Shown one piece after another: positions 28,554 to 38,925 of a stretch of 64,000 bases of DNA. The stretch is from Izhakiella australiensis (GTDB lineage Bacteria > Pseudomonadota > Gammaproteobacteria > Enterobacterales > Enterobacteriaceae), in assembly GCF_002006995.1 (NCBI RefSeq), contig NZ_MRUL01000007.1, positions 1 to 64,000 of the forward strand. Direction: 5' to 3'. The first letter of the stretch is position 1; each line of letters begins with the position of its first letter. The notes beneath the pieces were generated by a model, which did not search any database, was not told where the DNA came from, and saw only the letters and a program-made list of their open reading frames with translations. A program made the translations under genes and the position numbers.

Positions 28554-29909
28554 CTAGCGGCCAAACAGCGTTTGCGCCCAGCGCGCCAGCCCGGCGGTAA
28601 CCGAAGTAAAGTCATCGCCGCTGACCAGTGGCGTATCCGGCAGCGCCTGACTTACCGCCGCGCGCAGCAGCGGCGATCGGGCGCTGCCACCGGTCAGATA
28701 AACCACGTCGGGGCGCGTTTCGCTGCTCGCCAGAGCCAGCTTAATTTGCTGGCGCATGCGCTCCAGTGGTTGCACGATCGCCAGCTCCATATCCTGCTGC
28801 GTAATTGAGGTTGTCAGTTGCTGTTCAATAAATGCCAGACTCGCGTTGATTTGCGGCTGTTCAGAGAGGGCAATTTTGCTCTCCTCCGCCACGCGAACCA
28901 GACGGTTGCTCAGACGCTGCTGCCAGACTTTCAGCAGCCGTTGGACCTTTTCCGGCTGCACGGCATCGCGGATTAAATCCTGCAACAGCTTGCGGTTGCC
29001 GCTGGCATAGAAATCGTTTTGTGCCGGGACGTCGTTTATCGCCACGGCGTTCCACCACGGCAGCGCGGGCAGCGCGGTGCCTTTTTGCGTCTCACCGCCG
29101 GCGCCCAGCAGCGGCATCAGCTGCTTAAATGCCAACATAATATCGAGATCGTTACCCCCAACGCGGCAGCCGCTATGGCCGAGCAGGCTTTCACTGCGAT
29201 CCGCTTTCTGCCACCAGCGTGGCCCCATCAGCAGCATTGAGCAGTCGGTGGTTCCGCCGCCGATATCCACTACCAGCACGCGCGTCTCACGGCTGAGCGT
29301 CGCTTCGTAATCAAGTCCCGCAGCGACCGGCTCAAACTGAAAAGCAATTTCTTTGAAGCCCGCGCGGCCAGCAGCGCGCTGTAAAATGCCCTGAGCCTGG
29401 CTGTTAGCTTCTTCGCCGCCCAGCCCCTGAAAGTTCACCGGCCGACCAATAACCGCCTGGCTAATGGCGGTTTGCAGCGAAGCTTCCGCCTGTTGGCGGA
29501 TGTGCAGCATCATGGCGCATACCAGATCTTCAAAAAAGGCAATCTGCGGCGGCTTAAGACCGCTGGCGCCGAGGAAAGATTTGGGCGACTTAACGAACCA
29601 GCTCTCGTCAGGGTCGTCTATATATTGCCCCAGAGCCGCGAGACCGAACTGAATGCTGTCGGTTTTGACTTCAATATCTTCTTCCCGGTTGGCATGTAAT
29701 GACCGGCGCAGCAGCGCGGCGCTCTCTTTGTCCGGCGTGGCAACCTGATGATGGCGATACAGCCATTCGCTGACGGCATCGCGAACCGGCGCGCAAAGCA
29801 TTGATGGCAGCAGCGGCGAGTTATTTTCCAGCGGCAGCAGGCGGGGCGCGCCGTTTTCCATCACCGCGACTGAACAGTTAGCCGTACCGTAATCGAAACC
29901 AATAAACAT
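28554..29909 (-). CDS. yegD: Hsp70-like chaperone homolog YegD
   Basis: A 451-residue protein made only of the actin/Hsp70 ATPase domain (E. coli YegD 450). The phosphate-1 motif is MFIGFDYGTANCSVAVMENG, phosphate-2 is VLVVDIGGGTTDCSMLLMG, and the adenosine motif is VYLTGGSARSPLLRAAV. The substrate-binding domain of DnaK is absent, as in the family. The start is ATG 29909 with GGAG upstream; an open frame extends 49 codons further but is not homologous. The role is unproven; the family is thought chaperone-like. It lies between the aldo/keto reductase and dgcE. alkA, its neighbour in E. coli, is missing here. Confidence 0.95.
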   Translation of the reverse strand: MFIGFDYGTANCSVAVMENGAPRLLPLENNSPLLPSMLCAPVRDAVSEWLYRHHQVATPDKESAALLRRSLHANREEDIEVKTDSIQFGLAALGQYIDDPDESWFVKSPKSFLGASGLKPPQIAFFEDLVCAMMLHIRQQAEASLQTAISQAVIGRPVNFQGLGGEEANSQAQGILQRAAGRAGFKEIAFQFEPVAAGLDYEATLSRETRVLVVDIGGGTTDCSMLLMGPRWWQKADRSESLLGHSGCRVGGNDLDIMLAFKQLMPLLGAGGETQKGTALPALPWWNAVAINDVPAQNDFYASGNRKLLQDLIRDAVQPEKVQRLLKVWQQRLSNRLVRVAEESKIALSEQPQINASLAFIEQQLTTSITQQDMELAIVQPLERMRQQIKLALASSETRPDVVYLTGGSARSPLLRAAVSQALPDTPLVSGDDFTSVTAGLARWAQTLFGR

Positions 29910-30068
29910 CCGTGACTCCGCCAACCGAGAAAAGGCACAGGAGATTAGCCTGGCAACGCGGGGAGGGCAACCCATCATCGGTGAATTGTGAACGCCAGAC
30001 CTTGAGCCATGGTGAGCGGAAGATGCTGGCTGACAGCCATCGGCAATAAATGACAACGCCCGCGTCGC

Positions 30069-32621
30069 TCAACGCTGACCGGCCTGGAATATACAGACCT
30101 GACCGCGCCCTTTGTGCTTTGCCTGGTAACAGGCCTGATCGGCCTGAACCATGACGTCGCTGGCCTGGCAATTTTCCCGGCTAATGAGCGTGATACCGGC
30201 GCTGGCGCCAACGTGGTAGCTTGTTTGCTGCCAGATAAATTGAAAGCGATTGATTTCAGAGACGATTTTTTTCACCACCGGCAGCGCCTGATCGGGCGCG
30301 CAGCCAGCCAGCAGCAGGCCAAATTCGTCGCCACCGAGGCGGGCCAGAATATCGGTGGCACGCAGCTGCAAGCGCATTACACCGGCCACCTGACGCAGCA
30401 GGGCATCGCCAGCCGCATGACCGGCGCTGTCGTTAACCGTTTTGAAATGATCAAGATCGATAAACACCAGCGAGTGCTGCTGGCGCTGCTCTGCCGCCGA
30501 CAGCAGCAAGCGGTTCAGCTGGTGCTCAAAATTGACCCGGTTAGGCAGGCGGGTAAGCATATCGTGCGAGGCGCTGTAGCTCAGTTTTTTGAATATTTCG
30601 CGCGATTCGCTGACATCCTGAATAACAATCACTGAGCCAATATTGTCACCATCGAGGGTTTTCAGCGGCGAAATGCTGTAGTGGATAGCAAACTTTTCCC
30701 CTGCGTCGTTGTGTAATATTAAATCATCCTGCTGGTCATCGTCTGGCGGCAGGTTGTGCCGCAGCAGGTTCTCCATCTGCAGGTCGTCATGATCCCGGCT
30801 GATTCGCAAAATAGCGCTCAGCGGCTGGCCCTGGGCATTGAGCTGCGTCCAGCCGCTCATGCGCTCCGCCACCGGGTTCATAAAGCTGACCCTCATCTCC
30901 TCGTCGGTAGAAATGACCGCTTCACCAATGGCGTCCAGCGTGATGTGCATACGCTCTTTTTCCTGGTAAAGCGCCTCGTTGAGCAGGCGAATGCGGGTAA
31001 CATCCTGGTTGATGCCGAGCATACGTTCGGGGATCCCCTGGGCATCTTTAACAACGGTTGCCTGGGCGCGGATGTAACGTATGCCGTGAAGGGTATCAAT
31101 GCGAAATTCAATATCTACCGGGCTGGCATTGCGTACGGCAATATCAAATGCATCAATTGCCAGCTGGCGGTCTGGCTCATACAGGCTGTTCGCCCAGGTA
31201 AGGTAGGTTGCGTTATCGTCAGCCGGCAGTCCGTAGATTTCGAACATACGTTTATCCCAGCTCATAACGCCGCTTTTCATATTCCATTCCCAAACGCCGA
31301 TGCCGCCTGCTTTATTGGCGAGGGTAATGCGCTCCATCAGTCGGCGATTGGTTTCCTGCGTGCGTTTAAGGCCGGTAATATCTTCAATCTGCGAGATAAA
31401 GTAGAGCGGTAGATTTTCGGCGTCATGGACCAGCGAGACGGTTAGCTGTACCAGGACAACTTCACCGTCGCAGCGAAAATAGCGTTTTTCCAGCTCATAG
31501 CTTTCAATCGCACCGCGCAGCAGGGCATCGATCTGACGTATATCGTTGCTGAGATCGTCAGGATGGGTGATTTGCTGAAAGTGCATTTGCAGCAGCTCGT
31601 TCTCCCGGTAGCCAAGCAGCTGCGACAATGACTTGTTTACCTTCAGAAACCGGCCTTCAGGCGAAACCAGCGCCATGCCGATTGCGGAGTACTCCATTGC
31701 ATTGCGAAAGCGCGTTTCGCTCTCCTGAATATGTTTTTTTTCCTCCCGCGCCTCGTGCATGACCATCAGCATCATATGGCTGGGAATTAATACCAGCATA
31801 AAAGGCAGCCAGAGTAGCGCAATGCTGAAGTCCGGGTAGCTGTTACGTAAGTCAATCATGTTTAGCGCCATCATCAGCGACATCAGCATGATGTTTGCCA
31901 GAAACAGCACAAATGCTTGCAGCAGCGGTAAGCGTATGGCGCACCAAAAAAGAATGATAATGACGAAGGTAAAGGGCCAGGGGAGAAAACGCAGTGCGAT
32001 ATAGCTCAGCAACAGCGACCCCACCAGGGTCAGACTCTGCTCGATAGCCTGCGCCTGGCGCTGTCTGAACACATTGCTACGCTGCCATAACAGTCCAACG
32101 GGACCGAGCGTGAGCATACCTAATACTTCGGACACCACCCAGGTGCTATAAAAGTTGAAATTATTTAGCTGCGGATGGTGAAGCGTCAGCAGCGCCACTA
32201 ACCCGCCGGCAAAAGGGATAATGAGTACCCCGATCAGCAGAAACTTAACCCAGCTGAACAGCGAGTTAAGTGGGTTTTGGTGATTCAGCGCCAGACGTAA
32301 TAATGCGCCGCAGGCGAGCGCCTGTAGCAAATTGACCGCCGGGTATTTGAGATTGAGATAGCCTGCGCCGAATACCCATGCATTGCTTAACAGATCGCCA
32401 ATCAGGCAGGCTGGCAGTAAAAGCGGCAGTTGGCGCAGCGGAAAGCGAAAAGTGACCACCGCCATCAGCGGCGTGGCAAACCACAGCGGTGAGATAGCGC
32501 CGTTGATTTTAATCAGTTCCAGGCAAAAAAGGGTGCTGACAAAGCTTATCAAACCCAGTAGCAGCGCCTGTGCCCAGGGAAGCCGGCCTCCCTGGCTATG
32601 TAACAAGGAATCAGTCGTCAT
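30069..32621 (-). CDS. dgcE: Diguanylate cyclase DgcE-like (YegE) without the C-terminal EAL-like domain
   Basis: An 850-residue inner-membrane protein that makes cyclic di-GMP from two GTP. Eight or more hydrophobic helices in the first ~300 residues form a MASE1 sensor. Three PAS domains follow, the first starting near SETRFRNAMEYSAIGMALVS. The cyclase domain is intact: RLPNRVNFEHQL, inhibitory I-site RATD at 754-757 and active-site GGDEF at 763-767. E. coli DgcE has 1105 residues and ends in a degenerate EAL-like domain; here the protein stops just after the GGDEF domain and no EAL remnant fits in the 159 bases before yegD. It may influence cellulose, curli or exopolysaccharide production. 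Confidence 0.92.
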   Translation of the reverse strand: MTTDSLLHSQGGRLPWAQALLLGLISFVSTLFCLELIKINGAISPLWFATPLMAVVTFRFPLRQLPLLLPACLIGDLLSNAWVFGAGYLNLKYPAVNLLQALACGALLRLALNHQNPLNSLFSWVKFLLIGVLIIPFAGGLVALLTLHHPQLNNFNFYSTWVVSEVLGMLTLGPVGLLWQRSNVFRQRQAQAIEQSLTLVGSLLLSYIALRFLPWPFTFVIIILFWCAIRLPLLQAFVLFLANIMLMSLMMALNMIDLRNSYPDFSIALLWLPFMLVLIPSHMMLMVMHEAREEKKHIQESETRFRNAMEYSAIGMALVSPEGRFLKVNKSLSQLLGYRENELLQMHFQQITHPDDLSNDIRQIDALLRGAIESYELEKRYFRCDGEVVLVQLTVSLVHDAENLPLYFISQIEDITGLKRTQETNRRLMERITLANKAGGIGVWEWNMKSGVMSWDKRMFEIYGLPADDNATYLTWANSLYEPDRQLAIDAFDIAVRNASPVDIEFRIDTLHGIRYIRAQATVVKDAQGIPERMLGINQDVTRIRLLNEALYQEKERMHITLDAIGEAVISTDEEMRVSFMNPVAERMSGWTQLNAQGQPLSAILRISRDHDDLQMENLLRHNLPPDDDQQDDLILHNDAGEKFAIHYSISPLKTLDGDNIGSVIVIQDVSESREIFKKLSYSASHDMLTRLPNRVNFEHQLNRLLLSAAEQRQQHSLVFIDLDHFKTVNDSAGHAAGDALLRQVAGVMRLQLRATDILARLGGDEFGLLLAGCAPDQALPVVKKIVSEINRFQFIWQQTSYHVGASAGITLISRENCQASDVMVQADQACYQAKHKGRGQVCIFQAGQR

Positions 32622-32781
32622 TAACGTATCCAGGCATGCGCGAGACGGTCATGCGCGATGCAAGCATAAAAGAAGCCCTGAAAGCCATGCTAGCATAAGA
32701 AATTAATAACGATCGTTAGCCGGTACAATATAACGTGTTTTCACGGCCTTTTATTTCGGATGGATTGGCTGGAGCTGCTTT

Positions 32782-33405
32782 TCAGTCCCTCATACTCAGC
32801 AGCTTTGCGCGCGTCCAGGGGTGTTCAATTCCGGCGATTTTCACCGAAAGATGGGCCAGAAATTGCTGAGTGGTGGCGATGCGTCCGTGCCCCATCAGCA
32901 TTAAGGGTATCGCCAGCGCCGCCGCCAGCTGCAGCAGTGAAAAGCCGCGAACCGCAGTGCTGCGCTGCGCCATCAGGAAGGCGCTGCTGAGGGTATAGCC
33001 CAGAATCAGGCCAGCGATGACTTCACTGGTTGAATGATAATGTAGCGCCAGGCGTGAGGCCCCGACCATCAGCGGGATGAAATAGCCGACAGCGATGGCA
33101 GCATAGCGCCAGCGACTGGTGCCCAGCCTGCCGCTCAACAGCCAGAGCATCACCGGCCAGAGTGTGGCCGACATCGCACTGTGGCCGCTAAAACCGGTAA
33201 AATTGAAGCGCGCGCTGCCGATGCCAAAGCCGAGAAAGGCGATTTTCGACAGGCTGACGATCAGACCAGCCAGTCCAAAGGTCATTATCCAGTACCACAG
33301 GGTTCGTTTGTCGCTGCTTTTAAACGGAATGACCAGCGTCAGAATAATGGCCGTCGGAATCAGCAGCATGCTGTCGCCAAAGTAAGTCAGGGTTTTCCAG
33401 TACAC
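32782..33405 (-). CDS. PAP2-superfamily membrane phosphatase
   Basis: A 207-residue protein with about six hydrophobic helices. Two of the three PAP2 phosphatase motifs are readable: FSGHSAMSA with G74-H75, and SRLALHYHSTSE with S117, R118 and H124; the final aspartate of the SRx5Hx3D motif is glutamate (E128). The first KXXXXXXRP motif is degenerate (KIAFLGFGIG). Members dephosphorylate lipid phosphates such as undecaprenyl pyrophosphate or phosphatidic acid at the outer face of the membrane. The start is GTG 33405 with AAGGAA at five-base spacing. It is a single gene between dgcE and udk. The substrate is unknown. Confidence 0.85.
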   Translation of the reverse strand: MYWKTLTYFGDSMLLIPTAIILTLVIPFKSSDKRTLWYWIMTFGLAGLIVSLSKIAFLGFGIGSARFNFTGFSGHSAMSATLWPVMLWLLSGRLGTSRWRYAAIAVGYFIPLMVGASRLALHYHSTSEVIAGLILGYTLSSAFLMAQRSTAVRGFSLLQLAAALAIPLMLMGHGRIATTQQFLAHLSVKIAGIEHPWTRAKLLSMRD

Positions 33406-33683
33406 ATCGTTTCCTTCTTTTTATCGTGCTATTGCCGGCTGCTTCGGCGCTCAATTGCGCGCCTGCTCTGCTCGCAAGGCGCCGACAGCGGGCAAAAACT
33501 GTGCGCTAAATCGCATAATGAAAGTTTATTGGTTTCATCGCGTCGGGGCTAACGGCTTAATCTGAAAAGCGTTGTGCCGCATTTTGTCTGGCATGGAAGG
33601 GGGGAAATCCCTATAATTGTCGCCGTTGGCTATCAGGCCAACTCTCCCTTCCTTACCCGTTTAGAAATCAGGTCGTTAATCGT

Positions 33684-34331
33684 ATGACTGACAAGTCTCA
33701 CCAGTGCGTCATTGTAGGTATTGCTGGCGCTTCAGCTTCAGGTAAAAGTCTTATCGCCAGTACGCTCTATCGCGAAGTGCGCGACAAAGTGGGAGACGAG
33801 CATATCGGCGTGATCCCCGAAGATGCTTACTATAAAGATCAAAGCCATCTGAGCATGGAAGAACGTGTTAAAACAAACTATGACCATCCCAGCGCCATGG
33901 ATCATGATTTGCTGCTGAAGCATTTGCAAATGCTGAAGGCGGGGCAGGCAATAGACCTGCCGGTATACAGTTACGTCGAGCATACCCGCACCGGTGAAAT
34001 TGTGCGTCATCAGCCGAAAAAGGTCATTATTCTGGAAGGCATTTTGCTGCTTACCGATGTGCGTCTGCGCCAGGAGATGAATTTTTCAATCTTTGTCGAT
34101 ACGCCGCTGGATATCTGCCTGATGCGGCGAATGAAGCGGGATGTGAATGAGCGTGGACGCTCAATGGATTCGGTGATGAAGCAGTATCAGAAAACCGTGC
34201 GGCCGATGTTTTTGCAGTTTATTGAGCCGTCAAAGCAATATGCCGATATTATCGTGCCGCGCGGCGGTAAAAATCGCATTGCCATTGATATTTTGAAAGC
34301 CAAAATTAATCAGTTTTTTGAACAGGACTAA
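33684..34331 (+). CDS. udk: Uridine/cytidine kinase
   Basis: A 215-residue P-loop kinase (E. coli 213) that phosphorylates uridine and cytidine in pyrimidine salvage. The Walker A motif is [11 protein letters not shown] at about residues 12-22. Downstream, [24 protein letters not shown] and IILEGILLL are diagnostic, and the lid arginines lie in [14 protein letters not shown]. It is the first gene of a likely udk-dcd-asmA unit, with 46 bases to dcd. A GTTGGC...GCCAAC hairpin stands in the leader. Confidence 0.97.
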   Translation: MTDKSHQCVIVGIAGASASGKSLIASTLYREVRDKVGDEHIGVIPEDAYYKDQSHLSMEERVKTNYDHPSAMDHDLLLKHLQMLKAGQAIDLPVYSYVEHTRTGEIVRHQPKKVIILEGILLLTDVRLRQEMNFSIFVDTPLDICLMRRMKRDVNERGRSMDSVMKQYQKTVRPMFLQFIEPSKQYADIIVPRGGKNRIAIDILKAKINQFFEQD

Positions 34332-34377
34332 AGGGACGCAGTTGTAAAATCCCTTCAACAAAGCCCGGAGTTGTTAA

Positions 34378-34959
34378 ATGAGATTATGCGACCGTGATAT
34401 TGAAGCCTGGCTTGACAGCGGCAAACTGACGATCGCGCCGCGTCCGCCGGTGGAGCGCATCAATGGTGCGACGGTGGATGTGCGTCTTGGTAATAAATTT
34501 CGTACCTTTAGCGGTCATACGGCGGCTTACATTGACCTGAGCGGGCCGAAGGACGAAGTGAGCGCCGCCCTTGAGCGGGTGATGAGCGAGGAGATCGTGC
34601 TGGCGGAAGACGAGGCGTTTTTCCTCCATCCTGGCGAGCTGGCGCTGGCGGTAACCTATGAATCGGTTACTCTGCCTGATGATTTGGTGGGCTGGCTTGA
34701 TGGCCGTTCTTCTCTGGCGCGTCTCGGCTTGATGGTCCACGTCACGGCGCACCGTATCGATCCGGGCTGGCAAGGCCGGATAGTGCTGGAGTTTTATAAT
34801 TCAGGTAAGTTGCCGCTGGCGCTGCGTCCGGGGATGCTGATTGGCGCGCTGAGTTTTGAGCCGCTTTCCGGCCCCGCCGCCAGGCCTTATAACCGCCGTC
34901 AGGACGCGAAATATCGTGACCAGCAGGGCGCGGTGGCGAGCAGAATTGATAAAGATTAA
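34378..34959 (+). CDS. dcd: dCTP deaminase
   Basis: A 193-residue trimeric enzyme, the standard length, that deaminates dCTP to dUTP and supplies most dTTP precursor in enterobacteria. Family motifs visible are [10 protein letters not shown], the active-site loop [20 protein letters not shown] with the catalytic serine and arginine, and [17 protein letters not shown] with the catalytic glutamate. GGAG stands nine bases before the ATG. It is followed after 18 bases by asmA. Confidence 0.97.
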   Translation: MRLCDRDIEAWLDSGKLTIAPRPPVERINGATVDVRLGNKFRTFSGHTAAYIDLSGPKDEVSAALERVMSEEIVLAEDEAFFLHPGELALAVTYESVTLPDDLVGWLDGRSSLARLGLMVHVTAHRIDPGWQGRIVLEFYNSGKLPLALRPGMLIGALSFEPLSGPAARPYNRRQDAKYRDQQGAVASRIDKD

Positions 34960-34977
34960 CGCCCTTAAGAGGATGGC

Positions 34978-36777
34978 ATGAGACGATTAATCACCACACT
35001 TGCCATTCTGGTGGTGGTGTTGGCTGCCGGGATGACCGCGCTGGTGCTGCTGGTAAATCCTAATGACTTTCGTGGCTACATGGCGCGGCAGGTTGAACAG
35101 CGCAGTGGCTATAAGCTGACTATTGACGGTGATTTGCGCTGGCACGTCTGGCCTCAGCTCAGCATTCTTTCCGGCCGGGTAACGCTCAAGGCGCCGGGTG
35201 CGGATCAGCCGGTGGTCGCCGCCGAGAATATGCGCCTCGACGTGCATTTGCTGCCGTTGCTTTCCCATCAGCTGTCGGTTAAGCAAGTGATGCTGAAAGG
35301 CGCGGTGCTGCGTCTGACCGCCGACAGTCAGAAGAAACCCGCTACCGACGCCCCGGTCGCGCCCGGCGATAGCAGTGAGCTGACGTCGTCCTTTGGCGAT
35401 GACTGGTCGTTTGACATTGCTAATCTGCGTCTGAGCGACAGCCTGGTTATCTGGCAACAGCCGGACGGTAATGAATTAAACCTGCGCGACGTGAATCTTT
35501 CCATGTCGCAGGATAGCCGTCGACAGGTGCATTTTGAGCTTAGCAGCCAGCTGAGCCGCAATCTGCGAACGCTGCAATTTTCCCTCAATGGCAACATGGA
35601 TGTCAGCCAGTACCCCGATCGCCTTAGCGCCCGGCTGGACGAGGCGCAGTATCAGCTATCCGGGCCGGATTTACCGGGCGAAGGTATTAAGGGCAAGGCG
35701 TCCCTCGATGCCGGATGGCAGAATAACGGCGACCAGTTTAGCCTGAAAAATATCAGCCTGAGCGCCAATGACAGCCAGCTCGATGGCAGCATCAGCGGTA
35801 CGCTGGCGGGCTATCCGCAGCTGAATGTGAATCTTCATGCCGCCAATCTTAATCTTGATACGTTGATGGGCGTTGCATCGTCAGGCGCCAGCGAGCAGAA
35901 AGGCGCATTAAGCAGCGCCCGGCCGCCGGTTATTGCTAAACCGGCGATTTACGATAGCGCCAATTCACCGCTAAATAAGGCTGATGGTACGCTGGCAATC
36001 ACCATGGATAAGTTCCAATGGCGCGGAATGGCGTTTAGCGATGTTCAACTCAATGCCAGTAACCATAAAGGCCTGCTGACGCTTTCGCGCTTTAGCGGCA
36101 ACAGCGCCGACGGTAATTTTTCGCTGCCGGCAAGTATCAACGTGCGCGGCAAGGATACGCTGGTGAGCATCAGGCCGGACCTTCAGGGGCTGGACGTCGC
36201 CGCGTTGCTTAAAGCGTTTAATCTGCCGGTGGTTCTTAGCGGCAAACTGAGCCTGCAAGGCGAGCTCGCCGGAAAAGGCATGAGCCTGGCGGCTGCCAAA
36301 CAAGACTGGCAGGGGAACGCCAGCCTGCAGCTGAAAGATGCGGAGTTTTCCGGGCTGAATTTTGCGCGGATGGTTCAGCAGGCTGCCCGTCGCAGCGATG
36401 CCCGCGTTCAGGGCAATGAGCGGGACGCGGTTGGCACCTTAAAACAGCTCAGCGCCAGCGCCAGTCTGAATAACGGGGTGATTAGCCTGCGGGATCTGCA
36501 GGGGGAAAATAACATCATGACTCTGCAGGGGCAGGGGCAGGTTGATATAGCGCATCGCACCAGCGATATGCTGTTCGCTATCGTAGTGAGCGGCGGATGG
36601 CAGGGCGACAGCCAGCTGGTACAGCGCCTGCAAAATACGGCGATACCGCTGCGCATATACGGTAGCTGGGCGAACCCCGCTTACTCTTTGCAGCTGGATG
36701 ATGCTTTGCGCAATCAGCTAAAAGACGAGGCACTCAAGCGCCTTCGTCAGTGGCAGGATAGCCAGAAAAAAGGCTGA
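34978..36777 (+). CDS. asmA: AsmA family outer-membrane/lipid-transport related protein
   Basis: A 599-residue protein (E. coli 617) anchored in the inner membrane by one helix at about residues 4-25 and otherwise periplasmic. The body is the long repeating-beta-groove AsmA fold with an N-terminal chorein-like start (FRGYMARQVEQRSGYKLTID) and a C-terminal AsmA_2-type region (LQLKDAEFSGLNFARMVQQA). AsmA-like proteins are thought to move phospholipids to the outer membrane. AAGAGG precedes the ATG. Same-strand spacing puts it in a transcript with udk and dcd. It ends convergently with yegH. Confidence 0.94.
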   Translation: MRRLITTLAILVVVLAAGMTALVLLVNPNDFRGYMARQVEQRSGYKLTIDGDLRWHVWPQLSILSGRVTLKAPGADQPVVAAENMRLDVHLLPLLSHQLSVKQVMLKGAVLRLTADSQKKPATDAPVAPGDSSELTSSFGDDWSFDIANLRLSDSLVIWQQPDGNELNLRDVNLSMSQDSRRQVHFELSSQLSRNLRTLQFSLNGNMDVSQYPDRLSARLDEAQYQLSGPDLPGEGIKGKASLDAGWQNNGDQFSLKNISLSANDSQLDGSISGTLAGYPQLNVNLHAANLNLDTLMGVASSGASEQKGALSSARPPVIAKPAIYDSANSPLNKADGTLAITMDKFQWRGMAFSDVQLNASNHKGLLTLSRFSGNSADGNFSLPASINVRGKDTLVSIRPDLQGLDVAALLKAFNLPVVLSGKLSLQGELAGKGMSLAAAKQDWQGNASLQLKDAEFSGLNFARMVQQAARRSDARVQGNERDAVGTLKQLSASASLNNGVISLRDLQGENNIMTLQGQGQVDIAHRTSDMLFAIVVSGGWQGDSQLVQRLQNTAIPLRIYGSWANPAYSLQLDDALRNQLKDEALKRLRQWQDSQKKG

Positions 36778-36810
36778 ATGGCGGCTGCGAATGATTAAAC
36801 CATTCGGCAT

Positions 36811-36835
36811 TCAGTCCTGGCCGCTTCAGGACTGA
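36811..36835. terminator. Convergent hairpin between asmA and yegH
   Basis: TCAGTCCTG (36811-36819) and CAGGACTGA (36827-36835) form a perfect 9-bp stem with a 7-nt loop. It overlaps the yegH stop codon and lies 34 bases past the asmA stop. There is no marked T run on either strand. Confidence 0.5.
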
Positions 36836-38391
36836 CGGGGCGGCGCCAGGGGCAGAATGCTGACTTTCTGAATGCGGTGGTTTACCACCGCTTCGATGCG
36901 TAGCAGAAAGTTGCCAATGGTGACCTGTTCATTTTGCAGGGGGACGCGCTGCAGGTTCTCCATAAGCAGGCCAGCCAGCGTGTGATAATCGCGCTTCTCG
37001 TTGAGGGGCAGGGGGATATAGTTGACCAGCTCTTCCAGCGGAATAGCGCCGCTGGCACTCCAGCTGCCGTCGGCATTCTGCTGTATATCATGGCGCGGAT
37101 CGAGCGATTCGCCTTCGGCCGGCAGATTGCCCGCAATGGCTTCCATAACATCACTTAGCGTGACTATTCCCTCTACCGAACCGAATTCATCGACCACAAA
37201 GGCAAAGTGCGTGCGGGCGCCGCGAAACTGTTCCAGCGCCTGCAGCAGCGGAAGCTGCTCGGGAAATACCGGCGGCTGGCGCAGCAGGAGTGCCGGATTA
37301 AGTGGTTCATCACGCAGCTGCTGTTCGAGCAGGTCAATAATATGTACCACTCCCAGCGGATCGCCGCCGTTTTCATTAACCACGAGTCGCGTATGCTGAT
37401 TGTCTCTCAGCCGCTCCCGTAGCCGATGCTGGGGTTCAGCCAGATCGACCAGTTCAATATCATGGCGCGAAGTCATGATGCTGCTGATATTACGCTGCCC
37501 GAGGCTCATGACCCGGGCAATCATCAGGCGCTCCTGGCGATTAAAGATGGCCTGCTCGTTATCGGCTACCAGCGACAGGGTTTCGCTGTCTAACTCCGCT
37601 TGCTCATGATGACCGCGTAGCAGGCGCAGTACCGCTTCGCTAGTGCGTTTACGCATTGTCAGGCCGGCGGCCAGAAAACGTCTGCGATTGAACATCGCCA
37701 GCTGATTAAAGCTTTCAATCATTACCGCAAAACCGATCGCGGCGTACAGATAGCCTTTGGGTACCGCGTAGCCAAAGCCATCCGCGATTAAGCTAAAGCC
37801 AATCATCATTAAAAAGCTGAGGCACAGGATCACCACGCTGGGGTGGCTGTTAACAAAGCGAGTTAACGGTTTACTCGCCAGCAGCATCAGCGCAATTGCA
37901 ATGATGACCGCAGCCATCATTACCGCCAGCTGGTCAACCATGCCGACGGCGGTGATCACTGAATCCAGTGAAAAGATACCGTCCAGTACCACAATTTGCG
38001 CGACCACGGGCCAGAAACGCGCGCTGCCCGCCGCGGATTGTTCTTGCTGGTGCTTTCCTTCCAGCCTGCTATTGAGCTCGGTGGTGCCTTTATATAATAG
38101 AAATGCACCGCCAGTGACCATGATTAAATCTCGGGCGCTAAAAGAGAGTGACGCGATGTTAAATAAGGGGCGGGTGAACGAGACCAGCCAGGAGATGGAA
38201 GCAAGCAGGCCGAGGCGCAGCAGCAGCGCTAAAAGCAAGCCGATAATGCGGGCCCGGTCCTGCTGATGTCGCGGCACTTTTCCCGCCAGAATGGCAATAA
38301 AAACCAGATTATCAATTCCCAGTACCAGCTCTAGTACTATCAGCGTGATCAGTCCGGCCAGAATGGACGGATCGGTAATCCAGTCGAACAT
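36826..38391 (-). CDS. yegH: TerC/CBS/CorC-HlyC domain membrane protein YegH
   Basis: A 521-residue protein (E. coli 527). The N-terminal 230 residues are a TerC-type module of about seven helices with [20 protein letters not shown] and the acidic [19 protein letters not shown] repeat. A CBS-domain pair occupies about 295-420 ([32 protein letters not shown]). A CorC_HlyC transporter-associated domain ends the protein. The family is linked to metal ion export or loading; the exact ion is unknown. The start is ATG 38391, with GGGGA upstream; a 31-codon open extension upstream is not homologous. It is divergent from the exopolysaccharide locus. Confidence 0.93.
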   Translation of the reverse strand: MFDWITDPSILAGLITLIVLELVLGIDNLVFIAILAGKVPRHQQDRARIIGLLLALLLRLGLLASISWLVSFTRPLFNIASLSFSARDLIMVTGGAFLLYKGTTELNSRLEGKHQQEQSAAGSARFWPVVAQIVVLDGIFSLDSVITAVGMVDQLAVMMAAVIIAIALMLLASKPLTRFVNSHPSVVILCLSFLMMIGFSLIADGFGYAVPKGYLYAAIGFAVMIESFNQLAMFNRRRFLAAGLTMRKRTSEAVLRLLRGHHEQAELDSETLSLVADNEQAIFNRQERLMIARVMSLGQRNISSIMTSRHDIELVDLAEPQHRLRERLRDNQHTRLVVNENGGDPLGVVHIIDLLEQQLRDEPLNPALLLRQPPVFPEQLPLLQALEQFRGARTHFAFVVDEFGSVEGIVTLSDVMEAIAGNLPAEGESLDPRHDIQQNADGSWSASGAIPLEELVNYIPLPLNEKRDYHTLAGLLMENLQRVPLQNEQVTIGNFLLRIEAVVNHRIQKVSILPLAPPRQS

Positions 38392-38702
38392 ACATTCCCC
38401 GCGAGCGATGAAGATAGCTGTAATCATGATAGTGAAATGGCAACAATTCAACCGGCAGCGGAATAGATGACAGCATGATGGCAATTCTGCGTATTTTTCT
38501 GGTTATTAAATCTGCATGCTGTTTTTCCTGAAATCAGGACTAATCGCATAGGAGATGAACAGGTGTTATTGGATACTAAATATCACCGGAGCAGGAAAGG
38601 GTTATTCTGATAAGCATGGAGTAATTCTGAAAACAAACTGTTATGGGAGATAAGGATATTGACTTTGCGGATGCCGTCTGAATGCTATATCTGGCGCAGA
38701 GT

Positions 38703-38716
38703 TAGTCTTATTCCTA
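38703..38716 (+). promoter_or_regulatory. RcsAB-box candidate
   Basis: TAGTCTTATTCCTA matches the RcsAB consensus TAAGAATATTCCTA at 10 of 14 positions, with the right half (TATTCCTA) perfect. It is about 430 bases ahead of the first exopolysaccharide gene and just before the promoter-like AT-rich segment, as in ams and cps operons that depend on RcsA/RcsB. Confidence 0.6.
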
Positions 38717-38925
38717 AAAGCAGAACAGTGCCTGGCTCGGCTCTTGTAAACGAGCCAATTATAACTAGTATACCAACCTGTAAGACAGTGTCGGCGCTAA
38801 ATTATGATATTTCCATAGTAACAGATAAGAAAGTTCTGTAACTGTGAGCGCGAGTGGGTTTTATCAGGAATTAGCGATTGGCCGTTTCAGACTTTGGATA
38901 CAAACCCGGAAATTTTGCAGGCTTA

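Noticed and set aside
29910-30056. 49-codon N-terminal extension of yegD
   Set aside because: Open frame continues upstream, but Hsp70 homology starts exactly at MFIGFDYG with its own GGAG; the extension is arginine/serine-rich read-through.
38659-38841. 60-codon frame in the exopolysaccharide leader
   Set aside because: Starts at a weak codon without a Shine-Dalgarno sequence and overlaps promoter-type elements (RcsAB box); I see no protein signature.
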